The notes beneath the pieces were generated by a model. It was not told the DNA's origin, did not search any database, and worked only from the letters and a program-made list of their open reading frames with translations. Positions 18,929 to 28,515 of a stretch of DNA of 64,000 nt are shown here, piece after piece. The stretch spans positions 1 to 64,000 of the forward strand of contig NZ_BCUD01000013.1 of the NCBI RefSeq assembly GCF_001591105.1. The letters are read 5' to 3'. The translations under genes and the position numbers were made by a program. Numbering within the stretch: the first letter of the stretch is position 1; each line of letters starts with the position of its first letter. This DNA comes from Vibrio nereis NBRC 15637 (GTDB lineage Bacteria; Pseudomonadota; Gammaproteobacteria; Enterobacterales; Vibrionaceae).

Positions 18929-20479
18929 ATGCAATGGATTCTAGAGAATCAGAGCCTAATCATCAGCGCGCTCAGTGGCGCCGTGGTAAGTGGGTTAGGC
19001 GTTGGCTGGTGGATTAAGCAAAAAATGCTGTTTAGTCATCAGCTTATGGAGCAGCAGTTAGAGTCCAGCCAACAACTCTCCGGCAATCAAATTAGCCAAT
19101 TGCAGCGTGAGCTTGAACAACAGCAACAAGAGCTTGATGAGCTAGATAGTGAAAGAGATAAAGCGGCGTACGAGCTAAAACAGTCTCACGGCAAACTGAT
19201 GGCGGTGATGGAGAAGCTACGTTATTTCGAAGCCGTAAAACAAGAAAGGCAGCAGTACGCCGATGACCTCAACCGTATTCGCGAGCAAAAATCTCAGCTT
19301 GAAGCTCAGCTACGGGAACAAGAAGCGCGCCACGAACAAGAAAACAAAGCCAACCATGAAAAGCTTCAATTGCTTGAGAAGGCCGAAGAACGCCTAAAAC
19401 AGCAGTTTGAGCATTTGGCCAACCAGTTGTTTGAAGCCAAGACTGCCAAAGTTGACCAGCAAAACCGCCAAAGTTTAGAAGGGTTGTTGTCACCGTTGAA
19501 AGACCAACTGGAAGGGTTTAAAAAACAAGTCAACGACAGCTTTACCGTCGAAGCCAAAGAGCGCCATACCCTGGTCCACGAGTTGAAAAACCTGCAGCGC
19601 TTAAACGAGCAAATGACGCGCGAAGCAGTCAACCTGACCCAAGCTTTAAAAGGTGACAACAAACAGCAGGGCAACTGGGGTGAGGTGGTACTCGCTCGCG
19701 TGTTAGCAGAATCCGGCCTGCGTGAAGGGCATGAGTACCAAACCCAGGTCAGTTTGCAAAACGAAGCGGGCAAGCGTTATCAACCGGATGTGATTGTTCA
19801 CTTACCGCAAGACAAACAAGTGGTGGTGGACTCCAAAGTCGCTTTAGTGGCATACGAGCGCTACTTCAACGCTGAAACGGATACCCAAAGAGATAAAGCC
19901 CTAAGTGACCACTTACTTGCGCTTCGAGCACATATCAAAGGCTTATCGCAAAAAGATTACCATCAGCTTAAGGGCATCCAGAGCCTTGATTATGTATTGA
20001 TGTTTATTCCGGTAGAACCTGCGTTTCAGGTCGCGATTCAGGCCGACCCAAGCTTGGTCAAAGACGCGATGGAGCAAAACATCATTTTGGTCAGTCCCAC
20101 CACTTTGCTGGTGGCGCTGCGTACGATTGACAATTTATGGCGCAATGAAAGGCAAAACCAGAACGCGCAAGTGATCGCAGAGCGGGCCAGTAAGCTCTAT
20201 GACAAGTTACGATTGTTTGTCGATGATATGGAAAGCTTGGGCGGCGCGCTGGATCGCGCAAACCAAAACTATCAAGGCGCGATGAATAAATTGGCGACGG
20301 GCCGCGGCAACGTTATCCGACAAGCTGAAAGCTTTAAGCAACTGGGCGTGGAGGTCAAACGGCCGATATCGACCAAACTGACCGAAATGGCGCACTACGA
20401 TGGGCTCACAGAAAATACAGCGCTGAATAAAAATGAGCCTATCGCACAAAGACATCCGGCTGAGGATAAAGTAAACTAA
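18929..20479 (+). CDS. rmuC: DNA recombination protein RmuC
   Basis: A 516-residue protein of the RmuC family, which limits recombination at inverted repeats and has a PD-(D/E)XK-like nuclease fold. Residues 8-25 form a single N-terminal membrane anchor. Residues 35-230 are a long coiled coil (many Gln/Glu/Leu), followed by the conserved RmuC core (GNWGEVVLARVLAESGLREGHEY, QPDVIVHLP, VVDSKVAL, LVSPTTLLVALRTI). Its place directly before ubiE is the same as in E. coli. Confidence 0.95.
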   Translation: MQWILENQSLIISALSGAVVSGLGVGWWIKQKMLFSHQLMEQQLESSQQLSGNQISQLQRELEQQQQELDELDSERDKAAYELKQSHGKLMAVMEKLRYFEAVKQERQQYADDLNRIREQKSQLEAQLREQEARHEQENKANHEKLQLLEKAEERLKQQFEHLANQLFEAKTAKVDQQNRQSLEGLLSPLKDQLEGFKKQVNDSFTVEAKERHTLVHELKNLQRLNEQMTREAVNLTQALKGDNKQQGNWGEVVLARVLAESGLREGHEYQTQVSLQNEAGKRYQPDVIVHLPQDKQVVVDSKVALVAYERYFNAETDTQRDKALSDHLLALRAHIKGLSQKDYHQLKGIQSLDYVLMFIPVEPAFQVAIQADPSLVKDAMEQNIILVSPTTLLVALRTIDNLWRNERQNQNAQVIAERASKLYDKLRLFVDDMESLGGALDRANQNYQGAMNKLATGRGNVIRQAESFKQLGVEVKRPISTKLTEMAHYDGLTENTALNKNEPIAQRHPAEDKVN

Positions 20480-20536
20480 TCGCCCGCAGTGCTCAGGTCA
20501 TTTTTATTTATCAGTACTGCTTGAAGAGGAAACATC

Positions 20537-21319
20537 ATGACGGATACAAGCGTGCAATCGAATACAGCTTTAGAATCGAGTGAAACAACGCACTTTGGTT
20601 TCACCACCGTAGCAAAAGAAGAAAAAGTCGAGAAAGTGGCGGAAGTATTCCACTCTGTCGCAGCAAAATACGACATCATGAATGACTTGATGTCTGGTGG
20701 TATTCACCGTCTATGGAAGCGCTTTACGATCGATTGTAGTGGTGTTCGTCCGGGTCAACGCGTACTTGACCTAGGTGGCGGTACAGGTGATTTGACGGCT
20801 AAATTTTCCCGTATGGTGGGTGATAAAGGCCACGTCATCCTAGCCGACATCAACAATTCAATGCTGAATGTCGGTCGCGATAAACTGCGTGATATTGGTA
20901 TTGTGGGTAATGTTCATTATGTTCAGGCGAACGCAGAAGAACTGCCGTTCCCAGACAACTATTTTGACGCGATCACCATCAGTTTCTGTTTGCGTAACGT
21001 AACAGACAAAAACAAAGCACTGCGCTCTATGTTCCGCGTGCTTAAGCCAGGTGGTCGCTTATTGGTATTAGAATTTTCTAAGCCAGTGTTTGACCCACTG
21101 TCAAAAATTTACGACGCGTACTCGTTCCACCTATTGCCAAAAATGGGCGAACTAGTCGCGAACGATGCAGAAAGCTACCGCTACCTTGCAGAATCGATCC
21201 GCATGCACCCAGATCAAGAAACACTGAAAGGCATGATGGAAGACGCGGGTTTCGATAAAACCAACTACTACAACCTGACGGGTGGTATCGTTGCTCTGCA
21301 CCGTGGTTACAAGTTCTAA
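20537..21319 (+). CDS. ubiE: Ubiquinone/menaquinone C-methyltransferase UbiE
   Basis: A 260-residue SAM-dependent methyltransferase that acts in both the ubiquinone and menaquinone pathways. The SAM motif [16 protein letters not shown] is near residue 75. The family signatures [18 protein letters not shown] and the C-terminal [14 protein letters not shown] are present. It starts at ATG 20537 after GAGGAAAC and leads the ubiE-ubiJ-ubiB-tatABC run. Confidence 0.97.
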   Translation: MTDTSVQSNTALESSETTHFGFTTVAKEEKVEKVAEVFHSVAAKYDIMNDLMSGGIHRLWKRFTIDCSGVRPGQRVLDLGGGTGDLTAKFSRMVGDKGHVILADINNSMLNVGRDKLRDIGIVGNVHYVQANAEELPFPDNYFDAITISFCLRNVTDKNKALRSMFRVLKPGGRLLVLEFSKPVFDPLSKIYDAYSFHLLPKMGELVANDAESYRYLAESIRMHPDQETLKGMMEDAGFDKTNYYNLTGGIVALHRGYKF

Positions 21320-21331
21320 GGTAGGGGTACT

Positions 21332-21937
21332 ATGCCATTTGATCCTCTGGTAACGGCGGTCGTTGAAACGTCCCTAAACACTTTGATTAAAGACGATCCT
21401 GAGTTGGGTCGTCGTCTTGCGCGCTTGAAAGGCCAAGTCATTCAGGTGCATCTGAAAGAACTCAACAAAACCCTGACGTTTGTCTTCAGTCAGCAAATCG
21501 ATGTGTTGGCGAACTACGAAGGTGAGCCGGACTGTTATTTATCGCTTAACTTGGCCGTACTGCCAGAGTTACGCGATCAGTCAAACATCACCAAGCTGAT
21601 CAAACAAGATAAGCTGGTGCTGGAAGGGGATATTCAGTTAGCGCAGAAGTTTTCCCAGCTTATGACCGACTGCAAGCCAGACATTGAAGAGTGGCTGTCC
21701 CGCGCCACAGGTGATGTCGTTGCACACACGTTGGTGAAAGGGGCGGAGAACTTCGGTCAGTTTGTCAAAGCTCAGGCCAATAAGCACCAAAGCCATCTTG
21801 GTCAGGTACTGACGGAAGAGTGGAAAATTGCGCCAGCACCGTTAGAGGTCGCGCATTTCTGCGATCAAGTGGATGAACTGAAAAGCCATGCCGCACGCGT
21901 AGAAGCCAAGTTGAATCAACTTCTGGAGCGCACATGA
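21332..21937 (+). CDS. ubiJ: Ubiquinone biosynthesis accessory factor UbiJ
   Basis: A 201-residue protein with an N-terminal SCP2-type lipid-binding domain (residues 15-115) and a C-terminal coiled coil. UbiJ organises the soluble Ubi complex and binds ubiquinone intermediates; its partner UbiK is encoded at 40292-40543. It starts 12 nt after ubiE and its end overlaps the ubiB start by 4 nt (ATGA), so translation is probably coupled. Confidence 0.94.
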   Translation: MPFDPLVTAVVETSLNTLIKDDPELGRRLARLKGQVIQVHLKELNKTLTFVFSQQIDVLANYEGEPDCYLSLNLAVLPELRDQSNITKLIKQDKLVLEGDIQLAQKFSQLMTDCKPDIEEWLSRATGDVVAHTLVKGAENFGQFVKAQANKHQSHLGQVLTEEWKIAPAPLEVAHFCDQVDELKSHAARVEAKLNQLLERT

Positions 21938-23568
21938 CCCCGGCTGAACTAAAGCGTTTATACCATATCACTAAAGTTCAGCTCGAATATGGTCTTGATG
22001 AACTGCTGCCTAATCACCACCTCTCCAAAGCCCCTTTGCTAGCGCGTAAAGGACTGTTTTGGATCAAGAACAAGCACCCAGAAAAAGAGCTGGGTGAGCG
22101 TTTACGATTAGCACTTCAGGAGCTTGGGCCTGTATGGATCAAGTTCGGCCAGATGATGTCGACTCGGCGCGATCTGTTCCCTCCTCATATCGCTGATCCA
22201 CTTGCCTTGCTGCAAGACCAAGTGTCGCCATTTGATGGTGAGCGCGCCAAAGAGCAGATGGAAGAAGAACTGGGTGGAGCGCTAGAGAACTGGTTTACTG
22301 ACTTTGATGTAAAACCGTTAGCTTCGGCCTCGATCGCTCAGGTGCATACTGCCAAGCTCAAAGAGACTAACCAAGAAGTAGTATTAAAGGTCATCAGGCC
22401 AGATATTCGCCCCGTCATTGATGCAGATCTAAAACTGATGTACCGAATGGCACGTATAGTCGCCAAAGCACTTCCTGAAGCACGTCGTTTGAAACCTGTT
22501 GAAGTGGTACGTGAGTACGAGAAGACTTTGCTCGATGAGCTGGATCTGCGCCGAGAGGCCGCCAATGCGATTCAGTTGCGCAGAAACTTTGAAGGCAGCG
22601 AAGAGCTGTACGTTCCAGAAGTTTTTTCTGACTACAGTAATAAAACTGTCATGGTTTCTGAGCGAATATATGGCATTCAAGTCTCTGATATTGAAGGGTT
22701 GAAGGCAAACGGCACCAACATGAAGCTTCTGGCTGAACGTGGTGTAAGTGTGTTCTTCACCCAGGTGTTTCGCGACAGCTTCTTCCATGCTGACATGCAC
22801 CCGGGCAACGTGTTTGTTGAGCCTAAGCATCCAGAAAACCCTCAGTGGATAGGGCTGGATTGTGGCATTGTCGGTACGTTGAATAGCGAAGATAAGCGTT
22901 ACTTGGCGGAAAACTTCTTGGCGTTTTTCAACCGAGACTATCGCCGTGTCGCAGAATTACATGTTGAGTCCGGTTGGGTTCCACGTGAAACCAATATCGA
23001 CGAGTTTGAATTTGCGATTCGCATTGTATGTGAACCCATCTTCGCGAAACCATTGTGTGAAATCTCCTTTGGTCACGTCCTGTTGAACCTGTTTAACACG
23101 GCACGTCGATTCCATATGGAGGTGCAACCGCAGCTGGTACTGTTGCAAAAAACGCTACTCTACGTCGAAGGCTTAGGGCGTCAGCTTTATCCGCAGCTTG
23201 ATCTGTGGGAAACGGCCAAGCCATTCCTAGAAGAGTGGATGATGAATCAGGTGGGACCAAAAGCGGTCATTAATGCCGTAAAAGACAGGGCACCATTCTG
23301 GGCAGAGAAATTACCTGAACTGCCGGAGCTACTTTACGATAGCTTACGTCAGGGCAAAATGATGAATGAGCGCATGGATCAACTCTACCAAGGGTACCGC
23401 TCAACTAAACGTCAGCAGGCGACAGGGAAATTTTTATTTGGTGTTGGGGCTACATTGGTCGTATGCTCGGCAATATTAGTCAACAGCACCTTTGAGCAGC
23501 TTTCTATGGCAAGCGCTATTGGCGGTGTCACATTTTGGTTGCTTAGTTGGCGAGCTTACCGTCAATAG
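21934..23568 (+). CDS. ubiB: Ubiquinone biosynthesis ATPase/kinase-like protein UbiB
   Basis: A 544-residue ABC1/ADCK/UbiB-family atypical kinase. The KxGQ motif occurs in [15 protein letters not shown], the Ala-rich nucleotide loop in [14 protein letters not shown], and the catalytic [12 protein letters not shown] with IGLDCGIVG later. The C-terminal 45 residues hold two hydrophobic helices that anchor it in the inner membrane. It is needed for the hydroxylation steps of ubiquinone synthesis. A sequence with a perfect 14-base parS core (22977-22992) lies in its coding region. Confidence 0.96.
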   Translation: MTPAELKRLYHITKVQLEYGLDELLPNHHLSKAPLLARKGLFWIKNKHPEKELGERLRLALQELGPVWIKFGQMMSTRRDLFPPHIADPLALLQDQVSPFDGERAKEQMEEELGGALENWFTDFDVKPLASASIAQVHTAKLKETNQEVVLKVIRPDIRPVIDADLKLMYRMARIVAKALPEARRLKPVEVVREYEKTLLDELDLRREAANAIQLRRNFEGSEELYVPEVFSDYSNKTVMVSERIYGIQVSDIEGLKANGTNMKLLAERGVSVFFTQVFRDSFFHADMHPGNVFVEPKHPENPQWIGLDCGIVGTLNSEDKRYLAENFLAFFNRDYRRVAELHVESGWVPRETNIDEFEFAIRIVCEPIFAKPLCEISFGHVLLNLFNTARRFHMEVQPQLVLLQKTLLYVEGLGRQLYPQLDLWETAKPFLEEWMMNQVGPKAVINAVKDRAPFWAEKLPELPELLYDSLRQGKMMNERMDQLYQGYRSTKRQQATGKFLFGVGATLVVCSAILVNSTFEQLSMASAIGGVTFWLLSWRAYRQ

Positions 23569-23620
23569 GCGTTAAACTCTTTAAATAAGTTATTTTTAAT
23601 AAGACCCGAGGTAAAGAAAA

Positions 23621-23875
23621 ATGGGTGGTATTAGTATTTGGCAACTTCTGATCATTGCTGTGATTGTTATTCTGCTTTTTGGTACAAAAAAGCTACGCAA
23701 CATCGGTGGTGATCTAGGTAGTGCTGTGAAAGGTTTCAAGAAAGCAATCAATGACGACGAGTCTGCAAAGAAAGACGCGGACGCGAGCAAAGATGCGGAC
23801 TTTGAACCAAAGAACATCGAACAGCAGAAGTCAGCAGAGACTTCTGAAACTAAGAAAGACAAAGAGCAGGCATAA
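23621..23875 (+). CDS. tatA: Sec-independent translocase subunit TatA
   Basis: An 84-residue protein with one N-terminal transmembrane helix ([18 protein letters not shown]), the FG-x-KKL hinge ([10 protein letters not shown]), an amphipathic helix and a charged tail. It forms the pore of the twin-arginine export system. It is 52 nt after ubiB and 3 nt before tatB. Confidence 0.97.
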   Translation: MGGISIWQLLIIAVIVILLFGTKKLRNIGGDLGSAVKGFKKAINDDESAKKDADASKDADFEPKNIEQQKSAETSETKKDKEQA

Positions 23876-23878
23876 GAC

Positions 23879-24268
23879 GTGTTTGATATCGGTTTTTGGG
23901 AACTGGTATTAATATCTGTCGTCGGGCTGGTGGTTCTTGGACCTGAGCGTTTACCTCATGCCATTCGTAGTATATCCCGATTTGTTGGTGCTGCGAAAAA
24001 CATGGCGAATAGTGTGAAAGACGAACTCTCACATGAGCTGAAGGTACAGGAGCTGCAAGATAACTTGCGTAAAGCTGAGCAGATGGGCATGGAGGATTTA
24101 GCTCCTCAGCTGAAATCTTCTGTTGAAGAGCTCAAACGAGCCGCGCAAGAAGTCCAGCGTCCTTATGCGAGTGAGCAATCCGCAGAAAAGAAAGCGGACG
24201 ATGCAGAGAGTGAAAGCGGTACTGCATCAGACACTCGCGAGTCTACAGCAGATAAGAAAGCCGAATAG
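23879..24268 (+). CDS. tatB: Sec-independent translocase subunit TatB
   Basis: A 129-residue protein that binds Tat signal peptides together with TatC. It has the N-terminal helix [25 protein letters not shown], with the conserved Glu near residue 8 and the GPERLP hinge, a long amphipathic helix and an acidic/Lys-rich tail. The start is GTG at 23879, 3 nt after tatA. Confidence 0.96.
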   Translation: MFDIGFWELVLISVVGLVVLGPERLPHAIRSISRFVGAAKNMANSVKDELSHELKVQELQDNLRKAEQMGMEDLAPQLKSSVEELKRAAQEVQRPYASEQSAEKKADDAESESGTASDTRESTADKKAE

Positions 24269-24328
24269 TCTCTCTGGAGGAGCTGCATGTCGTGCGGCTC
24301 CTTTTTGATCTTATAAACGAGGTTAGCC

Positions 24329-25090
24329 ATGTCTTCGGTTGAGCAGACACAACCTTTGATCAGCCATCTTTTAGAACTTCGAAACCGCCTACTAAAAGCT
24401 ATTTTAGCAATTTTGGTGGTGTTCGTTGGCCTGATCTATTTTTCTAACGAAATTTACGAGTTTATCTCGAAGCCCTTGGTAGAACGTTTACCTGAAGGGG
24501 CGACCATGATCGCAACAGACGTTGCATCGCCATTTTTTACCCCACTAAAGCTGACATTGATCGCATCCGTCTTTGTCGCCGTACCGTTCATCCTTCATCA
24601 GGTATGGGCGTTTGTGGCGCCTGGCTTGTATAAACATGAACGTCGTTTGATTATGCCGTTAATGTTTTCAAGTTCGCTCTTATTCTATTGTGGTGTGGCG
24701 TTTGCGTACTATGTGGTCTTCCCGCTGGTATTTGGTTTCTTTACCGCTATTTCTCTTGGTGGCGTCGAGTTTGCGACGGACATTTCGAGTTACCTCGATT
24801 TCGTGCTCGCGCTGTTTTTGGCGTTTGGTATCGCGTTTGAAGTGCCGGTCGCGATTATTCTGTTGTGTTGGACTGGAGCGACAACCCCGAAAAGTCTCGG
24901 TGAGAAACGACCTTATATTGTGGTTGCGGCATTCGTCGTTGGGATGATGCTGACACCACCAGATATGATCTCGCAGACGTTGTTGGCGATTCCAATGTGT
25001 TTGCTGTTTGAAGTTGGTTTGTTCTTTGCGCGCTTTTATGTGCGTAAGAAAGAAGAAAACGACGATGAAGAGACAGAAAGCGAGAGTTAA
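24329..25090 (+). CDS. tatC: Sec-independent translocase subunit TatC
   Basis: A 253-residue six-helix membrane protein, the core receptor of the Tat system. The conserved N-terminal [15 protein letters not shown] and the periplasmic [21 protein letters not shown] are present, as is the [12 protein letters not shown] block. It is 60 nt after tatB and ends the tat operon with a strong terminator. The C-terminus is very acidic ([11 protein letters not shown]). Confidence 0.97.
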   Translation: MSSVEQTQPLISHLLELRNRLLKAILAILVVFVGLIYFSNEIYEFISKPLVERLPEGATMIATDVASPFFTPLKLTLIASVFVAVPFILHQVWAFVAPGLYKHERRLIMPLMFSSSLLFYCGVAFAYYVVFPLVFGFFTAISLGGVEFATDISSYLDFVLALFLAFGIAFEVPVAIILLCWTGATTPKSLGEKRPYIVVAAFVVGMMLTPPDMISQTLLAIPMCLLFEVGLFFARFYVRKKEENDDEETESES

Positions 25091-25095
25091 ATATA

Positions 25096-25125
25096 AAAAA
25101 GGTTGGCAAATGCCAACCTTTTTTA
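25096..25125 (+). terminator. Terminator of the tat operon
   Basis: AAAGGTTGGCA/TGCCAACCTTT with a 2-base loop and flanking A and T runs. Confidence 0.9.
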
Positions 25126-25169
25126 GTGTAGAAGAGTAAGCCTTGGATTAAGGTTACAACGCTTAAGCA

Positions 25170-25286
25170 TTATCGGATCTTGATGACATGCCCACAGTTT
25201 GAACACACATAGACTTCTTTAATACCTAGCAACTTTTGCCAAAACGTACGGTGCTTTCTTTGTAAGTAATTACTATGATCACACAT
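25170..25286 (-). CDS. Small zinc-ribbon-like protein (38 aa, or 41 aa from an upstream GTG)
   Basis: The 320-nt gap between tatC and tatD holds a small ORF on the minus strand: MCDHSNYLQRKHRTFWQKLL followed by GIKEVYVCSNCGHVIKIR. Two ligand pairs are visible, CxH at the N-terminus and CxxC near the C-terminus, separated by a basic aromatic segment. This is the layout of a small zinc ribbon. An AACAGG lies 8 nt before the ATG at 25286; an in-frame GTG at 25295 is an alternative start. It lies downstream of tatD and convergent with the tat terminator. Function unknown. The motif layout makes chance unlikely, but conservation must decide. Confidence 0.6.
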   Translation of the reverse strand: MCDHSNYLQRKHRTFWQKLLGIKEVYVCSNCGHVIKIR

Positions 25287-25411
25287 GTATGACACCTGTT
25301 TTATATTTGTTAGAGGCGTAATAGTAATCTAGTTGCTGTTCGTATTAAAGTTGAACATGAGTATTAGTTCACATTATGTTGCAATAATATCCACTAAAAA
25401 TGTGCGTATTT

Positions 25412-27379
<1,968 letters not shown>

Positions 27380-27416
27380 AAAGAGACCTTACAAATCTGG
27401 TTAATCGATGATCGCC

Positions 27417-27444
27417 AAAGGCCAGCAACTGCTGGCCTTTGTTC
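27417..27444 (+). terminator. Terminator after hemB
   Basis: The stem AAAGGCCAGC/GCTGGCCTTT with loop AACT is followed by TTGTTCT. It ends shortly before the GNAT gene start. Confidence 0.75.
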
Positions 27445-27461
27445 TATCTGAGGAAAGTGTT

Positions 27462-27914
27462 ATGGCAGTGACGTATCGGCAAGGGACGCTACAGGAGTGT
27501 GTTCTGGCGGCTAACCAAATAGACGAGTTTGTCAGTAAAGAAAGTGTCGCGTCTTTGTCTGACCGTTTAGCGGGGAAGCGCTCTCTGATCCTGGTCGCGG
27601 AAGAAAAAGGCCACATTCTTGGTTTTAAAATTGGTTATGAGAGGGATAAGAACACGTTTTACAGTTGGTTCGGCGGAGTGACCAGCCGAGCGAGAAATAA
27701 AGGTGTTGCGCAGGCGCTATTAGAAGCACAAGAAATTTGGGTTCGCCAGCGTGGCTATGATCGGATCAAAGTGAAGTCACGCAACCAGTATCCAGCGATG
27801 CTCAGGCTGCTATTAAGGAATGGTTACCTGATTGAGGGAATCGAAGAAAAAGAGCTTGTGATCGAACACCGTATTCACTTTGTGAAGCCTTTACAAAACG
27901 GTCATAAAAATTAA
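27462..27914 (+). CDS. GNAT-family N-acetyltransferase
   Basis: A 150-residue GCN5-related acetyltransferase. Residues 40-75 form the first strands (RSLILVAEEKGHILGFKIGYE); the acetyl-CoA site is GGVTSRARNKGVAQALLEAQEIWV; the C-terminal RNQYPAMLRLLLRNGYLIEG is typical of the fold. The acceptor substrate is unknown. I use ATG 27462, which has GAGGAAAG in front; the longer open frame upstream contains the hemB terminator. Its stop codon touches the first Fur-box-like palindrome of ryhB. Confidence 0.88.
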   Translation: MAVTYRQGTLQECVLAANQIDEFVSKESVASLSDRLAGKRSLILVAEEKGHILGFKIGYERDKNTFYSWFGGVTSRARNKGVAQALLEAQEIWVRQRGYDRIKVKSRNQYPAMLRLLLRNGYLIEGIEEKELVIEHRIHFVKPLQNGHKN

Positions 27915-27933
27915 ATGAGATTTTTTCTCATTT
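27913..27933. promoter_or_regulatory. Fur-box-like palindrome 1 at the ryhB promoter
   Basis: AAATGAGA-TTTTT-TCTCATTT is a perfect 21-bp palindrome of the shape used by Fur in Vibrio. It ends 5 bp before the ryhB -35 box. Confidence 0.6.
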
Positions 27934-27938
27934 AGGTG

Positions 27939-27967
27939 TTGACGCATCAAATGAGAATGGTTATTAT
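27939..27967 (+). promoter_or_regulatory. sigma-70 promoter of ryhB
   Basis: TTGACG (27939-27944), 17 bp, then TATTAT (27962-27967). Both boxes are near consensus and the spacing is ideal. Predicted start is about 27974. Confidence 0.85.
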
Positions 27968-27969
27968 TT
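27949..27969. promoter_or_regulatory. Fur box 2 overlapping the ryhB -10 element
   Basis: AAATGAGAATGGTTATTATTT fits the Fur consensus (TGATAATnATTATCA core with three mismatches). It covers the -10 box, so Fur-iron would block RNA polymerase. Confidence 0.8.
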
Positions 27970-27973
27970 ATCT

Positions 27974-28197
27974 CGTCTTAGGGAATGAGAGAAGTTCACA
28001 AGGACGTCGAGTTACCAGATTCAATATTGGAGACGGTGATGACACTGAATTTAAACGAACTTGCACGAGTTCTTTTTGACACGACATTGCTCACATTGCT
28101 TCCAGTGTAATTTATAGCTTTACGGCAAAGCCCATATTCATATGAATCCGCTTTGACCCTTTTTTGCTAGGCGACATCATTAGATGTCGCTTTTTTT
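27974..28197 (+). ncRNA. ryhB: RyhB iron-responsive small RNA (long Vibrio form)
   Basis: The segment CACGACATTGCTCACATT followed by GCTTCCAGT at about 28079-28105 is identical to the pairing core of E. coli RyhB. The transcript runs from a Fur-controlled promoter to a terminator at 28171-28197 (GCGACATC/GATGTCGC plus seven T), about 224 nt, the size known for Vibrio RyhB versus 90 nt in E. coli. RyhB base-pairs with mRNAs of iron-using proteins when iron is scarce. Its place upstream of polA agrees with V. cholerae. It also holds a 23-codon ORF. Confidence 0.95.
28039..28110 (+). CDS. 23-codon ORF inside RyhB (candidate small protein)
   Basis: ATG 28039 is preceded by TTGGAGACGGTG, giving a GGAG site 6-7 nt away. 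The product reads MTLNLNELARVLFDTTLLTL plus LPV, a short hydrophobic/amphipathic peptide. The ORF ends at TAA inside the target-pairing core, so ribosomes and base-pairing would compete. Translation is not shown; I treat it as a candidate dual-function RNA. Confidence 0.35.
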   Translation: MTLNLNELARVLFDTTLLTLLPV

Positions 28198-28238
28198 ATG
28201 CCTGAAGATCAAGAGTGAATAAAAGGGCACCAATAGTC

Positions 28239-28389
28239 TTGTCCACAATCGAGGATCGTAATTAGATCGATCTTCTTGCGATCGATCTGTATTTTTGTTG
28301 TTTATTTACAATGGTTTAGGTTTTATTTTGGCCTTTGATTATCCCCGTTAATAGTCAGTGGATAAATAATATAAACAGAGTTATCCACA
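28239..28389. promoter_or_regulatory. Cluster of DnaA boxes and GATC sites upstream of polA
   Basis: One perfect DnaA box (TTATCCACA, 28381-28389) stands with TTGTCCACA (28239-28247), the reverse-strand TTATCCACT (28357-28365) and a weaker TTATCCCCG (28339-28347). Six GATC sites lie between 28207 and 28287, four of them in 34 bp, followed by an AT-rich stretch (28288-28330). The rest of the 28198-28515 gap shows no gene other than a 3-codon leader ORF at 28472. Confidence 0.55.
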
Positions 28390-28515
28390 AGTGGGTGCTT
28401 GCAGTGGAAAAACAATCATCACAATGTGTGAGTAGTATTGTTGGAGTTAAAATGGATTCACTGGAGGAGTCATGGCATCCTAAGCAGATCTTTATTTTAT
28501 GGATACTAAAAGACT

